Of a stretch of 5,196 nt of DNA, positions 1 to 4,371 are shown one piece after another (positions within the stretch are counted from its first letter, which is position 1; every line of letters starts with the position of its first letter). The notes beneath the pieces were generated by a model that saw only the letters and a list, made by a program, of their open reading frames with translations, was not told where the DNA came from and ran no database searches. This stretch comes from Actinobacteria bacterium 21-64-8 (lineage in GTDB: Bacteria; Actinomycetota; Acidimicrobiia; Acidimicrobiales; RAAP-2), in NCBI GenBank assembly GCA_002255315.1, contig NCBD01000080.1, forward strand, positions 1-5,196, written 5' to 3'. Position numbers and translations under genes: made by a program.

Positions 1-250
1 TCCGCTTCGACCCTAGAGGAAGTAGAGGGCCCCCCACCCGCTGATGGGGGGACGGGAGTAGTTCGACGTTGGGATCCCTCCGAGATGGAACGTTGGGTGT
101 TCGCGGGACTGCCCGCCACCGGTGTCGCTCGGGAACACGACCCGTTGACCCGGGGTCTCCTCACGTTGCGCCTCTCGACGGTGCGATTTAATCGAACGGC
201 GCCGCTCGGACTTTCGTCAAGAAGTGACGTCGCCCAACCGAGGAGTCTCG
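1..250. other. Left-edge region with no supported gene
   Basis: I find no recognisable protein or RNA gene in this stretch. The plus-strand frame starting at base 1 stays open to base 360, but it runs straight through the tRNA-Ser gene, its translation resembles no family I know, and its codons show no consistent third-position G/C bias. One minus-strand frame is also open to the left edge, giving an Arg/Ser/Pro-rich translation typical of a wrong frame. Visible structure is a C6A/TG6 hairpin at 30-51, a GGGATCCC palindrome at 71-78, and the 8-mer ACGTTGGG repeated at 66-73 and 90-97. It most likely holds the 3' flank of the tRNA gene and the flank of a neighbour outside the window. Confidence 0.5.
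30..51. terminator. G/C hairpin, possible factor-independent terminator
   Basis: CCCCCCA (30-36) pairs perfectly with TGGGGGG (45-51) around an 8-base loop. No T tract follows on either strand, so it is not a classical intrinsic terminator, although many high-GC actinobacteria use hairpins without U tails. It lies about 200 bases downstream of the minus-strand tRNA-Ser, or could end a transcript entering from the left. The stem is certain from the sequence; the terminator role is a guess. Confidence 0.3.
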
Positions 251-338
251 TGGCGGAGGAGGTGGGATTTGAACCCACGGAAGGTTTCCCTTCACACGAT
301 TTCCAATCGTGCCGATTCGGCCGCTCTCGCACTCCTCC
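251..338 (-). tRNA. tRNA-Ser (anticodon GGA)
   Basis: Reading the minus strand, the acceptor arm GGAGGAG (from 338) pairs perfectly with CTCCTCC (255-261). A discriminator G (254) and an encoded CCA (251-253) follow. The anticodon stem CACGA/TCGTG encloses the loop TTGGAAA (300-306), giving anticodon GGA, complementary to 302-304, which reads UCC and UCU serine codons. A long variable arm (GAAGG, GAAA loop, CCTTC) marks a class II tRNA, as expected for serine. The T arm is GTGGG/CCCAC with loop TTCAAAT. At 88 bases including CCA it is complete. It is transcribed away from ffs and dnaX. A TAGCCT hexamer on the same strand at 374-379 is a possible promoter element. Confidence 0.96.
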
Positions 339-373
339 AGGGGCACTCAAAAACAATTGATTGCCGGCTCGTT

Positions 374-379
374 AGGCTA
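374..379 (-). promoter_or_regulatory. Possible -10 element for tRNA-Ser
   Basis: On the minus strand this reads TAGCCT, fitting the actinobacterial TANNNT -10 pattern. It lies 35 bases before the mature tRNA 5' end, which would leave a leader of about 28 bases for RNase P to remove. No convincing -35 is visible. The same hexamer precedes uppP and ffs, which is the main reason to list it. An AT-rich run at 348-362 lies closer to the tRNA and could hold the real promoter instead. Confidence 0.3.
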
Positions 380-405
380 CCCGAGACCTACGAAACGTTC
401 TCCAG

Positions 406-411
406 TAGCCT
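406..411 (+). promoter_or_regulatory. Possible -10 element for ffs
   Basis: TAGCCT fits TANNNT and would place a transcription start near 418, about ten bases before the predicted mature 5' end of the SRP RNA at 428. That matches the short processed leader often seen on this RNA. No clear -35 hexamer is seen about 17 bases upstream. The bases 403-413 can also pair with the 3' end of ffs, so the site might instead be part of a longer RNA stem. Confidence 0.35.
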
Positions 412-427
412 GGTAGGGCCGAGGTTG

Positions 428-539
428 AAAGCGGTGGTCGGGTCCCGTGCGACGACCGTTCGTGAACCGAGTCAGGGGCGGAAGCCAGCAGCTCTCAGCG
501 GATTGTGTTGGGTGCCACGGATCGCCTGGCCACTGCTTT
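428..539 (+). ncRNA. ffs: Signal recognition particle RNA, small (4.5S-type)
   Basis: This is the RNA scaffold that binds Ffh and directs ribosomes making membrane and secreted proteins to FtsY at the membrane. The universally conserved apical core is present: GTCAGG (471-476), a GGAA tetraloop (480-483) and AGCAGC (487-492). The three-pair stem closing the tetraloop is GGC/GCC where Escherichia coli has UCC/GGA, so both sides changed together. The ends pair too: AAAGCGGTGG (428-437) with CCACTGCTTT (530-539), ten pairs with one G-U. A further helix joins TCCCGTG near 443-449 to CACGGA (516-521) with one bulged base. The single long hairpin of about 112 bases without an Alu domain matches the small bacterial type. 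It lies directly upstream of dnaX, as scr does in Bacillus subtilis. Exact ends are estimated from pairing. Confidence 0.88.
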
Positions 540-566
540 GGACCCCGGCCCGTCACGGTGCACCGT

Positions 567-572
567 TAGCAT
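567..572 (+). promoter_or_regulatory. dnaX -10 element for a leaderless mRNA
   Basis: TAGCAT matches TANNNT and ends six bases before the GTG start of dnaX at 579, so transcription would begin at or next to the start codon. No usable Shine-Dalgarno precedes that GTG, since GAGG at 574-577 is only one base away. Leaderless transcripts are common in actinobacteria. A TTGGAC at 538-543 resembles a -35 but the 23-base spacing is too long. Confidence 0.55.
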
Positions 573-578
573 CGAGGC

Positions 579-2315
579 GTGAGTGAACCACCTTCATCGT
601 TGATTCCCGTGGAGGGCGTGACCTCGCTCTACCGGCGATTTCGCCCCGGGCGCTTTAGTGAACTTCGTGGTCAAGACCACGTCGTGCGCGCGCTGCAGGG
701 GGCGGTCAAGGGCGACCGAATTTCGCACGCCTATCTCTTTTCTGGGCCGCGTGGAACTGGTAAAACGACGACGGCGCGCCTGCTCGCCAAGGCGCTCAAC
801 TGTGAAAACCCCGCCGAGGGCGACGCCTGTGGCGTGTGCGCGAGTTGCGTGGCGATCGCGAAGGGTTCCTCACTCGACGTCATCGAACTCGACGCTGCGT
901 CGAACAATGGCGTCGACGACATTCGAGAGATCATCGCCGGTGCCTGGCACAACACGCCCGGGCGTTGGAAGATTTACATCTTTGACGAAGTGCACCAACT
1001 CTCGAAGGCTGCTTCCGCCGCACTCTTAAAGACGCTCGAAGAGCCACCCGGGCACGTGATTTTCGTCCTCGCCACGACCGATCCGCACAAGGTCCTACCC
1101 ACGATTCGCTCGCGCACCCAGCACCTCGAGTTTCGACTCTTTACGGGCGAGACCCTGAGTTCTCTCTTGCACGAAGTCGAGCACGCCGCGAAACTGAACG
1201 TGGACGACGCCACGATTGAAGCCGCCGTGCGGATGGGCAGGGGCTCGGCGCGCGACGCGCTCAGTGCGCTCGACCAGCTGCTCGCCACGGGCTCGCTCGA
1301 CGAAACCCAACCCTCGTTTGATCCACTCCTCGCGGCCCTCGTCGCGAACGACGCCGTCGAAGCACTGCGCGCACTCGGCCACTTGAGCCACGAGGGTTGG
1401 GACCCCGAGCAGCTGAGCGAAAGCTTTGTCGCCGAGGTGCGCCAGATTTTCTTGCTATTGGTGGCACCCGACGTCGCCGACGCCGTCGACGCCGACCGCG
1501 CGCGACTGCTCGCGTGGGGCCAACAGTTGGGTCTGGCGCGCAGCGTGCGCGTTATCGAGACCATGGGTAAGGCGATTCGCGACATGAAGAGTGCCTCGGA
1601 AAAGCTCGTCACGCTGGAAGTCGCCTTAGTGCGCTTGGTGCGCCCCGAACTCGACGTCACCTACGAGGCGCTCGAAGAGCGCTTGACCAAGCTCGAACGT
1701 GCCTCACGCGTGAGCCCCCCGTCGGCCCCACCCGTGAGCGCCCCGCCGTCGCGTCCCATCGGCGCGAGCACGACCCCATCTACGCCATCGACCCAACCCG
1801 CGGCTCCCAACCCACCCGCGAGCCCGAGTCCGAGCGCGCCTCGGTCTCGTTCTGACGCGAGTGAACCCTTGCCGGCCGAGCCCGACGCGACGCCCGCGAG
1901 TGAGGGTCCCTTGACGCTCGAGGACGTGCGCGAACGATTTGTCCATCGCGTCATCCCGCGTACGTCGCGCGCGGCGCAACTCCTCCTTCGCTCGGCGCGC
2001 GTCGAGGCGGTCGCGGGCACCAGGGTCACCATCGCCGTGGGCAGCGAAGAGACCCGGCAAAATACCGAGATGATTGCCCAGGGACTGCGCAGTGCCCTCG
2101 AGCACGAGTTCAAGGTCGCCCTCCAACTGGCGTGGATCGTTGACCCCTCACTGGCACTGAGCACCTCAGCACCCGTCACGGCGCGACCATCGCCACGCGC
2201 GCCCAGCGTTGACGACGACTTCGTCGTCGACGAGGACAATGCGGGCGTCGTCGTTGACTCGGCCGCTGAGCATCTGTTGACCGAGATGTTCCCCGGCACC
2301 GAGGAGATTTCGTGA
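579..2315 (+). CDS. dnaX: DNA polymerase III subunit tau/gamma (DnaX)
   Basis: DnaX is the ATPase of the clamp loader, which opens the beta clamp and places it on primed DNA at the replication fork. The AAA+ core occupies about residues 17-240: Walker A GPRGTGKTT (56-64), four zinc-ligand cysteines (75, 84, 87, 90), Walker B with DEVH (136-139), sensor 1 near LATTD (164-168), the arginine-finger motif as SRT (178-180) where E. coli has SRC, and sensor 2 GSARDA around R225. The collar domain follows to about 375. A Pro/Ser/Ala-rich linker (377-444) leads to a folded C-terminal domain (445-528) and an acidic tail ending in an FPG-containing motif. The 578-residue length is usual for actinobacterial tau. 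The GTG at 579 is chosen because a TANNNT element lies six bases upstream. GTG 618, beginning just before SLYRRFRP, is the main alternative. The gene overlaps recR by four bases. Confidence 0.97.
   Translation: MSEPPSSLIPVEGVTSLYRRFRPGRFSELRGQDHVVRALQGAVKGDRISHAYLFSGPRGTGKTTTARLLAKALNCENPAEGDACGVCASCVAIAKGSSLDVIELDAASNNGVDDIREIIAGAWHNTPGRWKIYIFDEVHQLSKAASAALLKTLEEPPGHVIFVLATTDPHKVLPTIRSRTQHLEFRLFTGETLSSLLHEVEHAAKLNVDDATIEAAVRMGRGSARDALSALDQLLATGSLDETQPSFDPLLAALVANDAVEALRALGHLSHEGWDPEQLSESFVAEVRQIFLLLVAPDVADAVDADRARLLAWGQQLGLARSVRVIETMGKAIRDMKSASEKLVTLEVALVRLVRPELDVTYEALEERLTKLERASRVSPPSAPPVSAPPSRPIGASTTPSTPSTQPAAPNPPASPSPSAPRSRSDASEPLPAEPDATPASEGPLTLEDVRERFVHRVIPRTSRAAQLLLRSARVEAVAGTRVTIAVGSEETRQNTEMIAQGLRSALEHEFKVALQLAWIVDPSLALSTSAPVTARPSPRAPSVDDDFVVDEDNAGVVVDSAAEHLLTEMFPGTEEIS
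2301..2306 (+). promoter_or_regulatory. recR Shine-Dalgarno inside the end of dnaX
   Basis: GAGGAG lies five bases before the recR GTG at 2312 and fixes that start. It also encodes the last residues of DnaX. This is the only gene start in the window with a well-spaced ribosome binding site, fitting an internal operon gene that needs its own initiation or reinitiation after the overlapping stop. Confidence 0.75.
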
Positions 2316-2914
2316 ACTACCCGCCCGCGCTGCAAGCGGTCGTGGATGAACTCGGGCGTTTTCCGGGCGTGGGACCAAAGTCTGCCCAACGCATTGCTTT
2401 TTGGTTAATGCGCCAACCCGGCGAGGACGTCGAACGCCTCGCCGGCGCCCTCAGCGAGATGACCACGCGGCTCGCGTTTTGCGAACGCTGCTGCAACGTC
2501 GCCGAAACCGGTGGGCTGTGCGCGATCTGTCTCGACGAGCGTCGTGATCAGACCATTATCTGCGTCGTCGAGAATCCCCCCGACGTCGTGGCGGTAGAAC
2601 GCTCCGGCGCCTTTCGCGGTACGTACCACGTCCTGCACGGAGTGCTCAACCCCTTGGAGGGTGTCACGCCGGACCGACTACGCATTCAAGAACTCATCGC
2701 GCGACTGCACGGACCGGTCAAGGAGGTCATCCTCTGTTTTAACTCGAACGTCGAAGGTGATCACACCGCGATGTACCTGGGACGCCTCTTACAAGTACCC
2801 GGCCTCGTCGTGTCCCAACCCGCCAGTGGACTGCCGGTCGGCGGGGACGTCGAGTTCGCCGACGACCTCACCCTCGGTCGCGCGCTCGAGGGCCGGCGGA
2901 TCGTCAGCGACTAG
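2312..2914 (+). CDS. recR: Recombination mediator protein RecR
   Basis: RecR works with RecO and RecF to load RecA on single-stranded gaps covered by SSB; it forms a ring-shaped DNA clamp in the cytoplasm. All parts are seen in order: an N-terminal helix-hairpin-helix with FPGVGPKSAQR (17-27), a C4 zinc finger (C57, C60, C70, C73), a Toprim domain from about residue 81 with E87 and the NxxVEG segment, and the conserved C-terminal GLPVGGD and LGRALEGRR motifs. At 200 residues it is full length. The GTG start overlaps the dnaX stop as GTGA, so the genes are translationally coupled. No YbaB/EbfC gene intervenes, unlike in E. coli or B. subtilis. The TAG stop shares a CTAG with the stop of the opposing uppP, leaving no room for a terminator between them. 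Confidence 0.97.
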   Translation: MNYPPALQAVVDELGRFPGVGPKSAQRIAFWLMRQPGEDVERLAGALSEMTTRLAFCERCCNVAETGGLCAICLDERRDQTIICVVENPPDVVAVERSGAFRGTYHVLHGVLNPLEGVTPDRLRIQELIARLHGPVKEVILCFNSNVEGDHTAMYLGRLLQVPGLVVSQPASGLPVGGDVEFADDLTLGRALEGRRIVSD

Positions 2915-3810
2915 GCGAAGTGGGCGACGCAGAAAGAACCCACGGCGAGGCAGTAGATGCCAAAGGGCGTCAACGTCTTGGTCGTAAACCAGCGCACGAG
3001 GTAGCGCACGGAGAGGTACGACGCCACCGCCGCGCACAGTGCGCCCACCAAGGTTTGCGTGCGAATGCCCTGGCCGAGCGGGCCAAAGAGTTCGGGCAGC
3101 TTTAAGACGCCCGCGGCGAGAATGACGGGGGTCGCGAGCAGAAACGAAAATCGAGCGGACTCTTCGTGGTCGTAGCGGCCGAGCAGTCCCGCAACCATTG
3201 AGGCGCCACTGCGAGAGATGCCGGCGAAGAGCGCGAGGATTTGGGACGAGCCCACGAGCAGCGCCGAGCGAGGTGTCATCGTGGCGAGTCGTTCGTGGCG
3301 TACGTGACGGCCCTGACCCTTTCGTAACTGCTCGCCGACGAGCAAGATCACCCCGTTGATGGTGAGAAAAATAGCCGCGGCGAGCGGCTTGGCGAAGAGC
3401 ACGCGGAACTTCTTTTCGAAGAGTACGCCGACGAGCCCGACGGGAATGCTCGCCACGAACAACAAGGCGAGTAGGCGATAGTGGTCGTTGGTCTCGGGCG
3501 CGTTGAGGCGCCACAGCGCCGACGCGCCGCGCACGCGCGCGACGCGAAGTTGACGACCGAGTCCGCCGAGCAGCTCGGCCCACGTACGCCAGTAGTAGAC
3601 GAGTAGCCCGAGCGCGGTCCCCACGTGCAGCCCGACAATGAAGGCGAGAAAAAACGAGTGACCTTGACTTTGCGCGCGCACGAGGTTGTGCCACCCGAGC
3701 AGACTCGGTATGAGTACGGAGTGACCAAGACTCGAGACGGGAAAGAGTTCCGTCACACCCTGTAAGAGACCCATGAGGACGGCTTGCAGATAGGTGAGGG
3801 GGTTCAGCAC
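2911..3810 (-). CDS. uppP: Undecaprenyl-diphosphatase UppP (BacA family)
   Basis: UppP is an integral membrane enzyme that removes a phosphate from undecaprenyl pyrophosphate, recycling the lipid carrier for peptidoglycan and other cell-wall polymers; extra copies give bacitracin resistance in other bacteria. The active-site signatures are present: Q17-x3-E21 of the (E/Q)XXXE motif, S26-S27 and H30, and a second motif GISRSG (197-202) whose R200 should match the catalytic arginine R174 of E. coli. The usual proline before this glycine is alanine (A196). About seven or eight hydrophobic segments are visible, the last from about 280 to the C-terminus. At 299 residues it exceeds the roughly 273 of E. 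coli, with extra basic residues in a loop near 82-110. The GTG start has no Shine-Dalgarno but has TAGCCT six bases upstream, suggesting a leaderless mRNA. It converges on recR and diverges from sixA. Confidence 0.95.
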   Translation of the reverse strand: MLNPLTYLQAVLMGLLQGVTELFPVSSLGHSVLIPSLLGWHNLVRAQSQGHSFFLAFIVGLHVGTALGLLVYYWRTWAELLGGLGRQLRVARVRGASALWRLNAPETNDHYRLLALLFVASIPVGLVGVLFEKKFRVLFAKPLAAAIFLTINGVILLVGEQLRKGQGRHVRHERLATMTPRSALLVGSSQILALFAGISRSGASMVAGLLGRYDHEESARFSFLLATPVILAAGVLKLPELFGPLGQGIRTQTLVGALCAAVASYLSVRYLVRWFTTKTLTPFGIYCLAVGSFCVAHFA

Positions 3811-3816
3811 CGCTAC

Positions 3817-3822
3817 AGGCTA
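3817..3822 (-). promoter_or_regulatory. uppP -10 element for a leaderless mRNA
   Basis: On the minus strand this reads TAGCCT, then six bases, then the uppP GTG at 3810. The spacing equals that at dnaX. No ribosome binding site is seen in the six bases before the start. No strong -35 is visible, and one would have to lie within or across the start of the divergent sixA. Confidence 0.55.
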
Positions 3823-3832
3823 AACGGTGGGC

Positions 3833-3838
3833 CACAAT
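3833..3838 (+). promoter_or_regulatory. Weak -10 candidate for sixA
   Basis: CACAAT ends five bases before the GTG at 3844. It keeps A2, A4, A5 and T6 of TATAAT but lacks the first T, so it does not strictly fit TANNNT. GGAG at 3839-3842 is one base from the start, too close for a good Shine-Dalgarno. A leaderless start is the simplest reading, but the support is weak. Confidence 0.3.
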
Positions 3839-3843
3839 GGAGC

Positions 3844-4347
3844 GTGCGCTCACTGCTCATTGTTCGCCACGCCAAGGCCACGCCCGCGCTCGTCGGCGCG
3901 CTCGACGTGGCGCGTGCGCTTAGTGAACGCGGCGTCGCCCAGTGCGCGCAACTGCGCGCGTGGGCGAATGACCCCCACGAACTCGGACGTTTTGGGCCCG
4001 TCGTGGCACTCGTCAGCAGCGCTCGACGAACGCGCGAGACCTTCGAGTTCGCCTTTGGCGATACGCCGCTGGTGCACGAGGCGGTGTTCAGCGAAGCGAT
4101 CTACAACGGCGTGCGTGACGTATCAGGTGACCAACTTCTGCGCGCGCTCGGTGAACTCGACGACGGCGTCAGGTCGCTGATGGTCGTCGCGCACAACCCC
4201 AGCGTGCTCGAGTTGCTCTGGAGGTTTTCTCCGGAGTCGGCGCGTGAGCGATTTCGCACCGGCAGTGCGTACGTCGTAGCGCTCGCGGAGACCACGCGCG
4301 TCGAGGCTGGTGTCGGTGAGCTCGTCGCCCACTACGCCCCTGCGTAG
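3844..4347 (+). CDS. sixA: SixA-type phosphohistidine phosphatase (histidine phosphatase superfamily)
   Basis: This belongs to the histidine phosphatase branch containing SixA, which removes phosphate from phosphohistidine on proteins; E. coli SixA acts on the nitrogen phosphotransferase system and earlier work linked it to ArcB. The actual substrate here is unknown. The nucleophile motif LLIVRHAKA (4-12) places the catalytic histidine at H9 with R8 and K11. SARRTRET (59-66) supplies the second arginine, E84 lies in the region of the acid residue, and VVAHNPS (114-120) supplies the second histidine, H117. At 167 residues it fits the family. The start GTG 3844 is chosen because family members begin two or three residues before LLIVRH; the TTG at 3784 would overlap uppP and add 20 residues without family character. 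The gene is divergent from uppP and convergent with the thiolase gene, so it is probably monocistronic. Confidence 0.85.
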   Translation: MRSLLIVRHAKATPALVGALDVARALSERGVAQCAQLRAWANDPHELGRFGPVVALVSSARRTRETFEFAFGDTPLVHEAVFSEAIYNGVRDVSGDQLLRALGELDDGVRSLMVVAHNPSVLELLWRFSPESARERFRTGSAYVVALAETTRVEAGVGELVAHYAPA

Positions 4348-4366
4348 CGCGACGTCACTCGTCGCG
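4348..4366. terminator. Hairpin between convergent genes, likely bidirectional terminator
   Basis: CGCGACG (4348-4354) pairs perfectly with CGTCGCG (4360-4366) around the 5-base loop TCACT. It begins on the base after the sixA TAG stop and ends five bases before the TAA stop of the opposing thiolase gene (TAA complement at 4372-4374). The position suggests it ends both transcripts. Neither strand has a T tract after the stem, so it would be a U-less actinobacterial type or a 3' end stabiliser. Confidence 0.6.
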
Positions 4367-4371
4367 GTGAG

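Noticed and set aside
1..360. Plus-strand open frame from the left edge, with an ATG at 85, ending at 360
   Set aside because: It reads through the whole tRNA-Ser gene, has no recognisable family features and no coding-like codon bias.
403..413. Alternative 5' end for ffs, pairing CAGTAGCCTGG with the 3' end
   Set aside because: It has two mismatches and leaves a large asymmetric loop; the stem 428-437/530-539 is better and gives a normal length.
224..586. Open frame of 120 codons across tRNA-Ser and ffs
   Set aside because: It overlaps two well-supported RNA genes and the dnaX start; the open frame is a by-product of high GC.
1690..1925. Programmed frameshift in dnaX making a short gamma form
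   Set aside because: There is no A-rich slippery heptamer and no full break of frame; the C runs in the linker are simply proline codons.
2211..2227. Inverted repeat GACGACG/CGTCGTC inside dnaX
   Set aside because: It is explained by GAC and GTC codons in an Asp/Val-rich segment of the acidic tail.
1661..2389. Long minus-strand open frame (242 codons) antisense to dnaX
   Set aside because: It is antisense to the DnaX linker and C-terminal domain; the Gly/Ser/Ala-rich translation mirrors the Pro/Ser/Ala linker codons.
3784..3843. TTG 3784 as the sixA start, adding 20 residues
   Set aside because: It would overlap uppP by 27 bases; the added residues are not SixA-like, while GTG 3844 begins right before the catalytic motif.
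2789..3853. Minus-strand open frame of 354 codons covering uppP
   Set aside because: An out-of-frame shadow of uppP, very rich in arginine, which runs over both uppP ends and into recR.
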